Source: Synechococcus sp. UW179A (GTDB taxonomy: Bacteria; Cyanobacteriota; Cyanobacteriia; PCC-6307; Cyanobiaceae). Taken from it: DNA of 64,000 nt. The position numbers and the translations under genes were made by a program. Position 1 is the first letter of the stretch. Each line of letters opens with the position of its first letter. This document shows positions 54,837 to 64,000 of the stretch, one piece after another. The stretch lies in the NCBI RefSeq assembly GCF_900473965.1, contig NZ_UCNJ01000017.1:1-64000 (forward strand). Direction: 5' to 3'. The notes beneath the pieces were generated by a model. The model ran no database searches. It was not told the origin of the DNA and saw only the letters and a program-made list of their open reading frames with translations.

Positions 54837-57800
54837 ATGGCATTCGTCCCCCTTCACAACCACAGCGACTACAGCCTGCTGGATGGAGCTTCTCAGCTGC
54901 CTCAGATGGTGGAACGTGCCAAGCAGCTGGGAATGCCTGCTCTGGCTCTCACCGATCACGGGGTGATGTACGGCGCTGTCGAGCTGCTCAAGCTCTGCAA
55001 GGGCAGTGGTGTGAAGCCGATCATCGGCAATGAGATGTACGTCATCAATGGTTCGATTGATGACCCACAACCCAAGAAGGAGCGTCGATATCACCTGGTG
55101 GTGCTTGCCAAAAATGCCGTCGGGTATCGCAATCTCGTCAAGCTCACCAGCATTAGTCACCTGCGTGGCATGCGTGGCCGAGGAATTTTTTCACGCGCCT
55201 GCGTTGATAAGCATCTGCTCGCTCAGTATTCCGAAGGTCTGATTGTTGCCACGGCCTGCCTGGGCGGTGAGATTCCGCAGGCGATTATGCGTGAACGACC
55301 TGATGTGGCCCGCGATGTTGCCCGCTGGTATCAGAGCGTTTTCGGTGATGACTTCTACCTAGAGATTCAGGATCACGGGTCTCCAGAAGATCGCATCGTC
55401 AATGTGGAGATCGTCAAGATTGCCAGTGAATTGGGCATCAAGGTTGTAGCCACTAACGATGCCCACTACCTCACCCGTAATGATGTGGAGGCCCATGATG
55501 CTTTGCTGTGTGTGCTTACAGGCAAGCTGATCAGCGACGAAAAGCGTCTTCGCTACACCGGCACTGAATATCTCAAATCGGAAGAGGAGATGGGACATCT
55601 TTTCGCCGATCACCTCGAGCCTGAGGTGGTGCAGGAAGCGATTGCCAACACCGTTGCTGTTGCAGAAAAAGTCGAGGACTACGACATCCTGGGCCGCTAT
55701 CAGATGCCCCGTTTTCCGATTCCTGATGGCCATACCCCTGTCACCTATCTACGTGAGGTCACCGAGCAGGGCCTGCGTGACCGTCTTGGCCTGACAGCGG
55801 CAGACACCATCGAGGAGGTGTACGCCGAGCGGATGGTGCACGAACTCAAGATCATGGAACAGATGGGCTTTCCCACCTATTTCTTGGTTGTCTGGGATTA
55901 CATCCGTTTTGCCCGCGAACAAAGCATCCCTGTGGGTCCGGGTCGTGGTTCGGCTGCAGGCTCACTGGTGGCCTATGCGCTCGGGATCACCAACATCGAT
56001 CCTGTGAGTAACGGCCTGTTGTTTGAGCGCTTTCTGAACCCGGAACGCAAGTCGATGCCTGATATCGATACCGACTTCTGCATTGAGCGCCGTGGCGAGG
56101 TGATCGATTACGTCACGCGACGCTACGGCGATGAAAAGGTGGCTCAGATCATCACGTTCAACCGCATGACCTCGAAGGCCGTGTTGAAGGATGTGGCCCG
56201 GGTGCTGGATATTCCCTACGGCGATGCGGACCGGCTGGCCAAGCTGATTCCCGTGGTCAGGGGCAAACCAGCCAAGCTCAAGGCCATGATTGGCGAGGAG
56301 TCGCCCAATCCCGACTTCAAGGAGCGGTACGAGAAGGATCCCACCGTGAAGCGCTGGGTCGACATGGCCATGCGCATCGAAGGAACCAACAAAACCTTTG
56401 GCGTCCATGCCGCTGGCGTTGTCATTGCCGCTGACCCTCTCGATGAACTGGTTCCTCTACAGCGCAATAACGATGGTCAGGTGATCACCCAGTACTTCAT
56501 GGAAGACGTGGAGTCGATGGGTCTGCTGAAGATGGACTTCCTTGGCCTCAAAAACCTCACGATGATCGACAAGACCCTGGAGCTTGTTGAACAGACCAGT
56601 GGCACCCGGATCGATCCCGATCAGTTGCCCCCTGAAGATGAGGGGACCTTCGATCTTCTGGCCCGTGGTGACCTCGAGGGTATCTTCCAGCTCGAGTCCA
56701 CAGGGATGCGTCAGATCGTGCGTGATCTGAAGCCCTCATCCCTGGAAGACATCTCCTCGATCCTGGCTCTCTACCGACCGGGCCCCCTTGATGCTGGCCT
56801 GATTCCAAAGTTCATCAACCGCAAGCACGGCCGCGAAGCGATCGACTTCGCCCACAGCACGCTGGAGCCGATTCTGAGCGAAACCTACGGGATCATGGTC
56901 TACCAGGAGCAGATCATGCGCATCGCGCAGGACTTGGCCGGCTACTCCCTTGGAGAAGCGGATCTTCTGCGTCGGGCAATGGGCAAGAAGAAAGTTTCGG
57001 AGATGCAGAAGCATCGCGGCATCTTCGTGAAGGGAGCGACAGAGCGTGGCGTTGACACCAAGGTCGCTGATGAGTTGTTCGACCAAATGGTGTTGTTTGC
57101 TGAGTACTGCTTCAACAAGAGCCATTCCACGGCCTATGGAGCGGTGACTTACCAAACGGCCTACCTCAAGGCGCATTATCCGGTGGCGTATATGGCAGCG
57201 CTGCTCACGGTGAATGCCGGAGCCAGCGACAAGGTTCAGCGCTACATCTCCAACTGCAACGCCATGGGCATCGAAGTGATGCCGCCTGATGTGAACGCCT
57301 CGGGAACCGACTTCACTCCCAGGGACAGCCGCATCCTCTTTGGACTGTCTGCGGTGCGCAATCTCGGTGATGGTGCGATCCGTGCCCTGATTCGCTCCCG
57401 AGAAACCGATGGGGTGTTCCAGTCACTCGCTGATCTCTGTGACCGGGTTCCCTCCAGCGTGCTCAACCGGCGCAGCCTGGAATCGCTGATTCACTGCGGT
57501 GCACTCGACGCATTGGAGCCAGAGGCCAACCGCGCACAATTAATTGCTGATCTTGATCTCCTGCTCGACTGGGCCGGATCCCGGGCACGGGACCGTGCCA
57601 GCGGACAGGGCAATCTGTTTGATCTAATGGCAGGCCCCGCAGAGGATGAAACCGACGCCAGCACAGATCTCAGCCTTGCTCCAAAGGCAGCTCCTGTGAA
57701 GGACTATCACCCCAGCGAAAAACTGAAGCTCGAAAAGGACCTGGTGGGCTTCTATCTCTCCGACCATCCGCTTAAGCAGCTCACAGCACCCGCCCGTCTG

Positions 57801-58358
57801 CTGGCACCGATCGGACTAGCCAGTCTGGAAGAGCAGGCCGACAAGGCGAAAGTCAGTGCCATCGCCATGGTGAGTGAGATGCGTCAGGTCACCACCCGAA
57901 AAGGTGACCGCATGGCGATTCTTCAGCTTGAGGACCTCACCGGCTCCTGTGAAGCCGTGGTGTTCCCGAAAAGTTATGCAAGGCTCTCCGATCACCTCTT
58001 GGCCGAGGCCAGGCTCCTGGTTTGGGCCGCTGTGGATCGTCGCGATGAACGCGTGCAGTTGATCGTGGATGACTGCCGCGCGATCGATGATCTGCGATTG
58101 CTTTTGGTGGAGCTGGATCCCGATCAGGCTTCGGACGTGGCAGTTCAGCACAAACTGAGAGAATGCCTTCAGGCCCATCGTCCAGAGCAGGATGAGCTGG
58201 GCGTTCGCGTTCCCGTCGTGGCTGCCGTACGCAGAGGCCCTGAAGTGCGTTATGTGCGCCTTGGCCCCCAGTTCTGTGTGAAGGATGTGGCCGCGGCTCA
58301 GCAACATCTGCAGAACAGCGCTTTCTCCGTCAGCTGCAGCGACCCATTAATGAGTTAA
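54837..58358 (+). CDS. dnaE: DNA polymerase III alpha subunit
   Basis: This is the replicative polymerase, 1173 residues. The PHP domain opens with [20 protein letters not shown] and [14 protein letters not shown]. The palm has [20 protein letters not shown] and the catalytic [20 protein letters not shown] near 407. The fingers, helix-hairpin-helix and OB domain ([34 protein letters not shown]) follow. There is no intein: the [10 protein letters not shown] and NKSHSTAYG regions are continuous. Start ATG at 54837. Confidence 0.98.
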   Translation: MAFVPLHNHSDYSLLDGASQLPQMVERAKQLGMPALALTDHGVMYGAVELLKLCKGSGVKPIIGNEMYVINGSIDDPQPKKERRYHLVVLAKNAVGYRNLVKLTSISHLRGMRGRGIFSRACVDKHLLAQYSEGLIVATACLGGEIPQAIMRERPDVARDVARWYQSVFGDDFYLEIQDHGSPEDRIVNVEIVKIASELGIKVVATNDAHYLTRNDVEAHDALLCVLTGKLISDEKRLRYTGTEYLKSEEEMGHLFADHLEPEVVQEAIANTVAVAEKVEDYDILGRYQMPRFPIPDGHTPVTYLREVTEQGLRDRLGLTAADTIEEVYAERMVHELKIMEQMGFPTYFLVVWDYIRFAREQSIPVGPGRGSAAGSLVAYALGITNIDPVSNGLLFERFLNPERKSMPDIDTDFCIERRGEVIDYVTRRYGDEKVAQIITFNRMTSKAVLKDVARVLDIPYGDADRLAKLIPVVRGKPAKLKAMIGEESPNPDFKERYEKDPTVKRWVDMAMRIEGTNKTFGVHAAGVVIAADPLDELVPLQRNNDGQVITQYFMEDVESMGLLKMDFLGLKNLTMIDKTLELVEQTSGTRIDPDQLPPEDEGTFDLLARGDLEGIFQLESTGMRQIVRDLKPSSLEDISSILALYRPGPLDAGLIPKFINRKHGREAIDFAHSTLEPILSETYGIMVYQEQIMRIAQDLAGYSLGEADLLRRAMGKKKVSEMQKHRGIFVKGATERGVDTKVADELFDQMVLFAEYCFNKSHSTAYGAVTYQTAYLKAHYPVAYMAALLTVNAGASDKVQRYISNCNAMGIEVMPPDVNASGTDFTPRDSRILFGLSAVRNLGDGAIRALIRSRETDGVFQSLADLCDRVPSSVLNRRSLESLIHCGALDALEPEANRAQLIADLDLLLDWAGSRARDRASGQGNLFDLMAGPAEDETDASTDLSLAPKAAPVKDYHPSEKLKLEKDLVGFYLSDHPLKQLTAPARLLAPIGLASLEEQADKAKVSAIAMVSEMRQVTTRKGDRMAILQLEDLTGSCEAVVFPKSYARLSDHLLAEARLLVWAAVDRRDERVQLIVDDCRAIDDLRLLLVELDPDQASDVAVQHKLRECLQAHRPEQDELGVRVPVVAAVRRGPEVRYVRLGPQFCVKDVAAAQQHLQNSAFSVSCSDPLMS

Positions 58359-58376
58359 CGGTGAACCGGTACCGGA

Positions 58377-58754
58377 TCAGGCCTGTTTCTGGGCTTTAAC
58401 AGAGCTGCGCAGACGTTGCAGGTTCGGCTTCAGGTGCTCTAATCCCAGCAGTGTTCCCGGCTGGGATTCCCAGCTTGCGGATAGAACCCCGTAGCTCAGG
58501 CCGACCAGGCCCAACAGAAAGAAGAATCCCGAGCCCAAGAGGGTAAGGCTCGGAGGAACATCGAGAATGCCCCGACTCACCACGAGATAGCTGATCACAA
58601 AAACGGCCATCCCCATCAAGGAAGGAACCCCTGTGGCAATGGCAACGCGTCGGGCCATCCTATTGGCCACTTCTTTGGGAATCGCTTGATTCCGGTTGGT
58701 CTCTGGAGCTGAACGACGCGGTTCAAAGGGAAGAGGATCGCGCTTTTCAGCCAT
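58377..58754 (-). CDS. PAM68-like photosystem II assembly protein (DUF3464)
   Basis: The 125-residue protein has a polar N-terminus with PLPFEPRRSAPETNRNQAIP, the conserved VANRMARRVAIATGVPSLMG block, two transmembrane helices (~40-60, ~70-90) and a basic C-terminus (LKPNLQRLRSSVKAQKQA). This is the DUF3464 pattern of PAM68, which in plants and Synechocystis helps early PSII assembly. It lies downstream of rpsO, 26 bases away, and converges with dnaE. Confidence 0.88.
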   Translation of the reverse strand: MAEKRDPLPFEPRRSAPETNRNQAIPKEVANRMARRVAIATGVPSLMGMAVFVISYLVVSRGILDVPPSLTLLGSGFFFLLGLVGLSYGVLSASWESQPGTLLGLEHLKPNLQRLRSSVKAQKQA

Positions 58755-58780
58755 GGTTCATGCAGATTCGGGAATGCGTT

Positions 58781-59050
58781 TCAGCCGCGGATCCCCAGTT
58801 TGGCGATGAGGCTCGTGTAGCGCTGCTCACTCTTGCCTCTCACGTAGCTGAGCAGGCGCTTGCGGCGGCCGATCATCTTCAACAGTCCCTGACGGGATGA
58901 GTAGTCGTGGGTGTTCTGCTGGAGGTGGCTGCTGAGCTTCGAAATGCGCTCGCTCAGCATGGCCACCTGTACCTCAGCCGACCCGGTATCGGTGGCATGG
59001 GTCTGGTGGGTGTTGATCAGCTGCTGCTTTTCGGTGGTATCGAGCGACAT
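58781..59050 (-). CDS. rpsO: 30S ribosomal protein S15
   Basis: The 89-residue protein starts [20 protein letters not shown], with [20 protein letters not shown], the 16S rRNA-binding [20 protein letters not shown] and Y[11 protein letters not shown], the canonical S15 sequence. ATG at 59050 is preferred over a longer frame starting at 59077. It lies between ruvA and the PAM68-like gene. Confidence 0.97.
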   Translation of the reverse strand: MSLDTTEKQQLINTHQTHATDTGSAEVQVAMLSERISKLSSHLQQNTHDYSSRQGLLKMIGRRKRLLSYVRGKSEQRYTSLIAKLGIRG

Positions 59051-59105
59051 GCGCGGCGTCTGGCCCTGACAGAGCAAAGAACCAACTTACCTTCCCGCGG
59101 TCCCC

Positions 59106-59753
59106 TTAAGCCGATTCGCTGAGCCAACGCAAACTGGCACGCAGCCATCCTTCACTGTCGTTGTCTTTAGGCACCTCGGAACTGCTGGCAACAGCACGCA
59201 TGGCCCGACGAATCTCGAGGTCCTCATAGCCGAGAGTCTCGAGGGTGAGTTGCAGCTCTTGTAGGGAATCGGGCTGAATCGGAAGGGCTTTCACGTCGCT
59301 GCGATCAACGATGGACAGTGATGCCTCATTGGCCTCGGGTGCCCAGGAGCCAAGGCGATCTCGGAGTTCCACCGCGATCCGCTCGGCGGTGCGCTTGCCG
59401 ACCCCCTGAGCCTGCGTCAGCCGCTTCAGGTCTCCTTCAATGATCGCCAAGACCAGTTCTGGTGCCGAGCAGCAATCGAGTAGGGAGAGTGCCATCTGGG
59501 GGCCTACGCCATTCACTGCAATCAGAGTGCGAAAAAGATCACGGTCCCTTTGTTGGTGAAATCCGAAGAGTGTCGAGCCGTCGTCTCGCTGAACTTGATG
59601 GATCCAGAGAGTGCAGTTGCCACCTGTTTGAGCCTCCTGGTCGCGTTTGGTCAGCTGCACCTCATAGCCGACCCCTGAACAGGCGACGACAACACCCCTG
59701 CGGCCTCCCTGCTCCCAGATCTGGATCCGTTCACCCTGAAGCCAGCCGATCAT
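59106..59753 (-). CDS. ruvA: Holliday junction branch migration protein RuvA
   Basis: RuvA tetramers bind Holliday junctions and load the RuvB motor. In 215 residues it has the N-terminal OB fold (MIGWLQGERIQIWEQGGRRG, VGYEVQLT), two helix-hairpin-helix motifs (LIAVNGVGPQMALSLL and LTQAQGVGKRTAERIAVELR) and the C-terminal RuvB-binding helix bundle. A normal acidic-pin region lies between. It is full length. Confidence 0.96.
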   Translation of the reverse strand: MIGWLQGERIQIWEQGGRRGVVVACSGVGYEVQLTKRDQEAQTGGNCTLWIHQVQRDDGSTLFGFHQQRDRDLFRTLIAVNGVGPQMALSLLDCCSAPELVLAIIEGDLKRLTQAQGVGKRTAERIAVELRDRLGSWAPEANEASLSIVDRSDVKALPIQPDSLQELQLTLETLGYEDLEIRRAMRAVASSSEVPKDNDSEGWLRASLRWLSESA

Positions 59754-59936
59754 GAAACTCCCCTGTCAGTTGAGTAGTGGCCGATTCCAAAAATTCAGCG
59801 ACATACTCAATTTAGAGCAGAATAGGTGAATTAGAGCATTGATCAATGCCTGATAGCCTTAATTAAAAAGCGCGTCTATTTCGCTTGCCTAGCAGGTTGG
59901 AAATAGTTGCCAAAGAGCACTTCTGTAACCATGGCT
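59754..59936. other. AT-rich spacer upstream of ruvA
   Basis: The 183 bases contain A/T-rich runs (ATTCCAAAAATTC, TTAATTAAAAAG) and begin the lower-GC 59.8-62.1 kb region. They should hold the ruvA promoter; nothing else is assigned. Confidence 0.4.
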
Positions 59937-60095
59937 TCAGGCGGGCTGATTCTGTTCTGATTGCTCCGGATCGTTAAGGCTCCGTAGGTAGCGCCGCCGT
60001 TGAGGGGACTCGTACCCAGTCCAGGGATCGTGATGAGGTGGTCTGGATTTGGTTTGAATTGTTTTCTTTCCTGAATTTGCGGTATGTCTGTGCAT
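59937..60095 (-). CDS. Small basic/acidic protein, 52 aa
   Basis: From ATG at 60095, preceded by AAGGGC eight bases upstream, the product starts MHRHTANSGKKTIQTKSRPP and ends with DPWTGYESPQRRRYLRSLND and a short acidic tail. The DPWTGYESPQRRRYL phrase is non-random and looks like a structured motif. No family is recognised. A GTG/ATG start at 60119 would add eight residues. Confidence 0.45.
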   Translation of the reverse strand: MHRHTANSGKKTIQTKSRPPHHDPWTGYESPQRRRYLRSLNDPEQSEQNQPA

Positions 60096-60158
60096 AGTGC
60101 CCTTGTTAATGCGGTTCATTGGTAAATCTCTAGAAGTTTAATAGCGGTCACAATGATT

Positions 60159-60872
60159 TCATGAACGACCCGCTTGAACGGTATCAAGCGCTGCTAAAGA
60201 TGTTGAGCAAAAAATGTTTCGGTCTGTTTTTGATGTGCCTATGTGTGTCGGTGCGTTCGGACAATCTTGCCCATTGTGATTCCTTCGTCCTGCCAGTTTG
60301 GCCATATTCGCTTCGTCTTTTCGTCGTTCTGCGTCGATGATCATCAATGCGGCAGGCTGATTTGTGGCGCATGTCATGGGTCCGAGCCGATCAGCCGCCT
60401 TGTGCTCCGATTGTTCTTGTGCATCGACAGCGGGATCGACAAACATCGTCGGTTTGCGCAGCTCCTGACTGTCTTCAGCCCTTCGGTACAACTGCTGAAT
60501 CGATGCCGGGATATCAGCCTCGAAATGGAACGCTTTTGAGATCAAAGACTCGGTTTTGTTCCAGTGCTGGCGCGATGGCTGAATGGTGTTGATTTCAACC
60601 GTCTGACGTCTTGAAATCAGATCACCAGCTAGTGCAGCATAAGTCTGCTTCTGCTGGCCCTCTTGACGGACCCTAAGGGTGTAATCAGCCAGGTCGTGTT
60701 CGCTAAACCAGATGGCGGTCGCCATGCCGGTAGCCGCCGATTGCCTTTTCTGCTTTATTCGAGCCTGCATCGGGCCCAGCTGCTGCTGTGACATTGGCTC
60801 GGACGTTATGCGTCTGCCTGAACCTCTGGAAATGCTTGTGATTCCTTGTGCAATTGCTGGGTCAGTCATCAT
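60159..60872 (-). CDS. Unrecognised soluble protein, 237 aa
   Basis: The start ATG at 60872 has an excellent ribosome site (GGGAG, four bases upstream, in TAGGGAGATCAATG). The N-terminal half has phrases such as GMATAIWFSEHDLADYTLRV and TYAALAGDLISRRQTVEINT. The middle (SKAFHFEADIPASIQQLYRR) is charged and helical. The last ~60 residues (Asn/Pro/Thr-rich) look less protein-like and may follow a frameshift. No signal peptide, membrane helix or known domain is seen. Base composition is lower in GC than the flanks, in line with an accessory gene. Confidence 0.6.
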   Translation of the reverse strand: MMTDPAIAQGITSISRGSGRRITSEPMSQQQLGPMQARIKQKRQSAATGMATAIWFSEHDLADYTLRVRQEGQQKQTYAALAGDLISRRQTVEINTIQPSRQHWNKTESLISKAFHFEADIPASIQQLYRRAEDSQELRKPTMFVDPAVDAQEQSEHKAADRLGPMTCATNQPAALMIIDAERRKDEANMAKLAGRRNHNGQDCPNAPTHIGTSKTDRNIFCSTSLAALDTVQAGRS

Positions 60873-61058
60873 TGATCTCCCTACATGATTGATTTGTTGT
60901 AGATCATTCTTGCTGCTCAGAAATGGGTAAAGGCCGAACATTGGTGCTGATTTGTCTGCAAGTGAGAATCAACGTCAAAAAGTATTTGTTTGCTTTTGAG
61001 AATCATCTTCAGCAGCAATTAGGCGGTATTCATTATCGATCAACTATGATTGCCTATT
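60873..61058. other. AT-rich intergenic spacer
   Basis: The 186 bases hold the promoter of the 237-residue gene and the terminator region of the next minus-strand small gene. No hairpin with a T-run is obvious. Confidence 0.35.
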
Positions 61059-61232
61059 TCAGGTTCTCTGACTGATCTGTGCCCATTCCAATGTTCTATG
61101 GCTGGGGATTGTGCATTGGAGATCATCCTTAAGAATGCCGACCGTACCTCCGATGGCGGCTCTCCACACTTCAAGTTCATCTAAAGCTGGAGTATAAAGA
61201 ATCAGTTGGTTGTGATCTTCTGTGAATAACAT
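61059..61232 (-). CDS. Small protein, 57 aa
   Basis: From ATG at 61232 the product starts MLFTEDHNQLILYTPALDEL and continues EVWRAAIGGTVGILKDDLQC to a short polar end. This part is far more protein-like than the longer upstream extension of the same frame (to 61517), which is basic and disordered and overlaps an opposite small gene. No domain is recognised. The ribosome site is weak. Confidence 0.5.
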   Translation of the reverse strand: MLFTEDHNQLILYTPALDELEVWRAAIGGTVGILKDDLQCTIPSHRTLEWAQISQRT

Positions 61233-61367
61233 AACCCCACTTTCTCTTTGCCGTTTGGAGTCAGGCCTTTCGCGTCGCTTCGTGCAGCTAATCCTGGCTG
61301 GAGATTCTGGAACTTTGCCTTTGATCGACGACGTCGGTCGCTTCAACATCTTGCACTGTGACTGAAT

Positions 61368-61547
61368 ATGAAATTCTTTGCTTCTCTTGCTGCTCTCGTT
61401 CTGATGGCTTTTCCTGTGAAGTCGGAGGCACGCCCATTGGTTGGTGATCTGATGGCTGAAAAGCTCTATTACGCAGAGGGCCGTCAGCATCCTGGTCACC
61501 CTCTGCATGGCTCTCACGAAGGGCTTTGGGCAGGTTCAGACCATTAA
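61368..61547 (+). CDS. Small exported His-rich peptide, 59 aa
   Basis: The product begins MKFFASLAALVLMAFPVKSE, a clean signal peptide with cleavage after SEA. A mature peptide of ~38 residues follows, with GRQHPGHPLHGSHEGLW, five His and no Cys. The spaced His and Gly suggest metal binding or a processed peptide. No ribosome site stands out. No family is recognised; it resembles tiny exported proteins seen in accessory regions of marine Synechococcus. Confidence 0.55.
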   Translation: MKFFASLAALVLMAFPVKSEARPLVGDLMAEKLYYAEGRQHPGHPLHGSHEGLWAGSDH

Positions 61548-61685
61548 CTGTTTGTGATTGAAGTGGTCTTGGAATGACTTTTTTGATGAATCCGTAGATG
61601 AATCTATGTCCTGCTTAGTCTTTGTAGCTTTCGTCACCTGATTGGTGCTTTTGCTGTGGGATTGTGGTTTATTAATTTCTGAAAC

Positions 61686-62048
61686 ATGGCAAAGTTACGA
61701 CTTGGCCTTTATGGGGCTACAGCACTTGCTGGTATTGCGTGGCCCTGGTATTGCATCTATCAGTTCATTCAAGAAACAGAAGCCCTTGGCTTAACAGACC
61801 CTATTGAAATCGTTAATTTGTTCTCGCAGGGGGTCTGGGCCAATGCTTCTGCAGGTTTTATTGCTGCTGATCTCACCCTTGTGTTGATCGCATCATTTGT
61901 GTTCTATGCGGCCGAAGGTATTCGGTTGAAAATGAAGTTCTGGTATCTCTACATCGCAGTAACATTTGCTATTTCATTTGCTTTTTCGTTTGGTCTGTTT
62001 ATGTTCAACAGGGAGCGGAACATGGCTGCTGCCTCAGCCAACAACTAG
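61686..62048 (+). CDS. DUF2834 membrane protein
   Basis: The 120-residue protein has three hydrophobic segments: ~10-28 (TALAGIAWPWYCIYQF), ~60-80 (AADLTLVLIASFVFYAAEG) and ~87-108 (YLYIAVTFAISFAFSFGLFM). The phrase ANASAGFIAADLTLV is characteristic of the DUF2834 family. The function is unknown. It is monocistronic by position. Confidence 0.8.
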   Translation: MAKLRLGLYGATALAGIAWPWYCIYQFIQETEALGLTDPIEIVNLFSQGVWANASAGFIAADLTLVLIASFVFYAAEGIRLKMKFWYLYIAVTFAISFAFSFGLFMFNRERNMAAASANN

Positions 62049-62234
62049 CTGTTGCAAGATGACGAAACTGGGGTTATGTCGTCTTTAAACAGAAGTCTGC
62101 GGTTCTAGCATTTCTGCTGCTACTAGCCTGGAGTGGTTCTGCCAGGATGATTACTCCAGACTCCACCAATGATTGGCATCCAGGTCATCGAGATTTCAGA
62201 TTTCAACCAGCCCGACAGTTCACGACGTTTTGCT

Positions 62235-62678
62235 GTGACTCAATCATTAGTCCTCTTGCGAAGATGGCTTTTGAGCGTCGTGCTGGTTTGTCTGATCAGT
62301 CTGGGTTTGAGCTCCTGCTCACTGGGTGATCAACCTCCTCGAGGTGTGATCCTCAGCGCTCTTGGTCAGCAGATTCAGCTCACTCAGAGTGCCATTGCGC
62401 AGTCATTGGACCTCGAGGCTTCCGGGGTTCCCGAGGTGACCAGGGTCCGTCTGGAGGAGCAGGAGAGTTTGAGCATTGGTGATCAGAAAGGAGTGCATCT
62501 CGTCGGCCGTTTCGACTGGCGATTGCCCGGAGATGCGGTCAAGGTCGATAGTCCCTTCGAGCTGTTTCTTGAGCGAGGTGAACGCGGCCAGAGCTGGCGT
62601 TTGGCGTTGCCGAGTGGTTCCGATGACGGCAGTTCGCAGACCTGGATCACTTATCCACTGGCGATCGATCCAGCCTGA
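62235..62678 (+). CDS. Putative lipoprotein
   Basis: From GTG at 62235 the product has a basic N-terminus, a hydrophobic segment and a lipobox (LVCLISLGLSSCS) with the lipidated Cys. A ~115-residue periplasmic domain follows (QIQLTQSAIAQSLDLEASGV, VPEVTRVRLEEQESLSIGDQ, GVHLVGRFDWRLPGD). An earlier start at 62169 would add 22 residues ahead of the signal. The domain may be a beta-rich carrier-like fold; no family is recognised. Its 3' 28 bases overlap the opposite EamA gene. Confidence 0.75.
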   Translation: MTQSLVLLRRWLLSVVLVCLISLGLSSCSLGDQPPRGVILSALGQQIQLTQSAIAQSLDLEASGVPEVTRVRLEEQESLSIGDQKGVHLVGRFDWRLPGDAVKVDSPFELFLERGERGQSWRLALPSGSDDGSSQTWITYPLAIDPA

Positions 62679-63571
62679 CGTTGTTTGGCGCTGAGGCTGA
62701 TCAGCGTGGCGCCGAGCACGCAAAGCGCACCGACGATGACGGTGCCGGTTACCGGTTCAGCAAAGATCAACACACCCCAGAGGGTGGCGAACACGACCTG
62801 CACGTAATTGATTGAGGTTGCGCGCGCCGCAGGCAGAGCCGCCAGGCCTTCGGTCAGCCAAACCTGCCCAATCTGCGTGAGTAGACCGACGCCCAGTAAC
62901 CACAGCCAGTCGCTTCCCGTTGGCAGCACCAGATTGTTCACCAGTAAAGGCAACGTCGCCGGGACGGAGACGAGTGGGAAATAGAACACGATCACCAGAG
63001 GATGCTCCCGCACAGAAAGTTGGCGGACGCTCACGTAAGCGAGCGCTGTTAACAGGGCTCCGCCAAGTCCGATCAGTGCTGAGAGCGGTGGAAGTCCAGC
63101 CATCGACTGTCCTGCCCATTCGGGCTGCACCACAAGCAGGACACCGAATAGCCCCAGCAGGATCGCCAGGCTAATGCGCTTGCGGATCGGTTCCCGCAGC
63201 AAGGCCCAGGCGCAAACCGTCGTGAGGGTCGGGTAGGTGTACTGAAGAAGGGTTGCTGCGGCCAGAGGCAGGCTGGAAATAGCCTGGAAAAACATCAGTA
63301 GTGCTCCAGTGCCGAGCACACCTCTCACCAGCAGCAATCCCCTCTGATAGCCCCAGGGGGACACTCCCAGTCGCCTCAACATGGTGAGCGTGATCACGAG
63401 GCTGATCAGCGATCGAATCAGCACGACCTCAGCCACAGGCAAGCGGCCTCCGAGGTGCTTGACGCAGACGGTCATCAGGCTGAAGGCCAATGCCGCTCCG
63501 ACCAGACTCACGCAGGCCTTCCATTCCTCAGGGGACTGCGATCCACGGAAGGTTGTCAGCAGGCCTCGCAT
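62651..63571 (-). CDS. EamA/DMT-family transporter
   Basis: The 306-residue protein has ten predicted membrane helices in two EamA repeats. The first contains LVGAALAFSLMTVCVKHLGG and LPLAAATLLQYTYPTLTTVC, the second GLGGALLTALAYVSVRQLS and LPAARATSINYVQVVFATLW. Members export or import small metabolites; the substrate cannot be inferred. Start ATG at 63571. Confidence 0.9.
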   Translation of the reverse strand: MRGLLTTFRGSQSPEEWKACVSLVGAALAFSLMTVCVKHLGGRLPVAEVVLIRSLISLVITLTMLRRLGVSPWGYQRGLLLVRGVLGTGALLMFFQAISSLPLAAATLLQYTYPTLTTVCAWALLREPIRKRISLAILLGLFGVLLVVQPEWAGQSMAGLPPLSALIGLGGALLTALAYVSVRQLSVREHPLVIVFYFPLVSVPATLPLLVNNLVLPTGSDWLWLLGVGLLTQIGQVWLTEGLAALPAARATSINYVQVVFATLWGVLIFAEPVTGTVIVGALCVLGATLISLSAKQRQAGSIASG

Positions 63572-63651
63572 TCATCGGTCTGCACGCTAGTTCTCAACGA
63601 TGCCACCGATGTGGTTCCTCGATGAACCTTGCTGGAGACATCAGAGCGGCT

Positions 63652-64000
63652 TCATTCCACCAGCGAGCCCTGTTCGAGTTTCACGATCCGATCGGCGATG
63701 TCGAGAATTTTGTTGTCATGGGTCACCATCACGATCGCGGTTTTGTTGTCACGGGCCAGGGTTCTGAACAGATCCACCACATCGCGTCCGGACTCCTTGT
63801 CGAGAGCGGCTGTGGGTTCATCGGCAAGCAGCAGCTTGGGTGAAGTGGCAAGCGCTCTGGCAATCGCCACGCGTTGCTTCTGTCCACCCGAAAGTTTCGA
63901 AGGGAAGTACTCAAGGCGTTCTCCAAGGCCCACCTGTCCAAGCACCTCGTTGCAGCGATCATTCATGGCAGCCTGCCCTCTCTCTAGCCATTCAGGAACA
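63652..64000 (-). CDS. devA: DevA-type ABC transporter ATP-binding protein, C-terminal part
   Basis: The frame is open to the window edge, so the N-terminus with Walker A is missing. Visible parts are VPEWLERGQAAMNDRCNEVL, the signature FPSKLSGGQKQRVAIARALA, Walker B KLLLADEPTAALDKESG and the switch VMVTHDNKILDIADRIVKLE. The pattern is that of the LolD/MacB group, specifically DevA of the cyanobacterial DevBCA exporter. Expected partners DevB and DevC should lie to the right of the window. Confidence 0.85.
   Translation of the reverse strand, partial: VPEWLERGQAAMNDRCNEVLGQVGLGERLEYFPSKLSGGQKQRVAIARALATSPKLLLADEPTAALDKESGRDVVDLFRTLARDNKTAIVMVTHDNKILDIADRIVKLEQGSLVE

Overview
The window looks like a piece of a marine picocyanobacterial chromosome (Synechococcus/Cyanobium group). 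The evidence is a GC-rich, gene-dense layout, a SLH-plus-porin outer-membrane protein of the Som type, a phylloquinone (men) pair, glycogen synthase, solanesyl diphosphate synthase, a PAM68-type photosystem assembly factor, DUF760, DUF1816, DUF1350 and DUF4336 proteins typical of cyanobacteria, and a pstS gene next to a Crp-type regulator. The species is inferred from gene content only.

Layout. 1-6.5 kb: two large minus-strand surface-type repeat proteins, an LVIVP beta-propeller protein cut by the window edge and a 1217-residue propeller/Ig-like/DUF4114 protein. The second lies between two copies of a 169-base sequence that carries the upstream region and first codons of the DUF4336 gene. 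6.9-16.4 kb: DUF4336, DUF760, lepB, menD, menB, an L,D-transpeptidase, glgA, a membrane protein and murF. 16.4-24.1 kb, minus strand: metallophosphatase, a methylglyoxal-synthase-like/diacylglycerol-kinase fusion, glmU, an MnmC-like methyltransferase and aroA. 24.1-29.1 kb: an AT-richer gap with small ORFs, the porin, a small exported protein, and a divergent pair of a PKHD dioxygenase and a FutA-like iron-binding protein. 29.1-36 kb: ubiD, comB, a nitrilase-family hydrolase, amiC, murI, sds and a HAD hydrolase. 36-44.5 kb: small ORFs, a decayed malate-dehydrogenase-type gene, acs, a frameshifted glyoxalase-like gene, DUF1350, bcp, a DnaQ-like exonuclease, pstS and a disrupted Crp-family regulator (probably ptrA). 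44.4-48 kb, minus strand: tRNA-Pro(GGG), two small proteins, msrA, a membrane protein and an ABC exporter. 48-58.4 kb, plus strand: an orphan terminator, trpD, carA, a STAS protein, mini-RNase III, an SpoU methyltransferase with a long Arg-rich tail, DUF1816, gatA and dnaE. 58.4-64 kb: PAM68-like, rpsO, ruvA, a cluster of small or orphan genes, a lipoprotein, an EamA transporter and a partial DevA-type ABC ATPase.

Most genes are housekeeping (cell wall: murF, glmU, murI, amiC, L,D-transpeptidase; quinone and prenyl metabolism: menD, menB, ubiD, sds; amino acids and nucleotides: aroA, trpD, carA). The accessory interest lies in the left-edge repeat-protein region, in three clearly disrupted genes (mdh-like, VOC, Crp regulator), and in clusters of small unrecognised genes at 24.1-24.6, 36.0-36.9 and 59.9-61.6 kb. 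I saw no insertion sequence, prophage, rRNA operon or CRISPR array.
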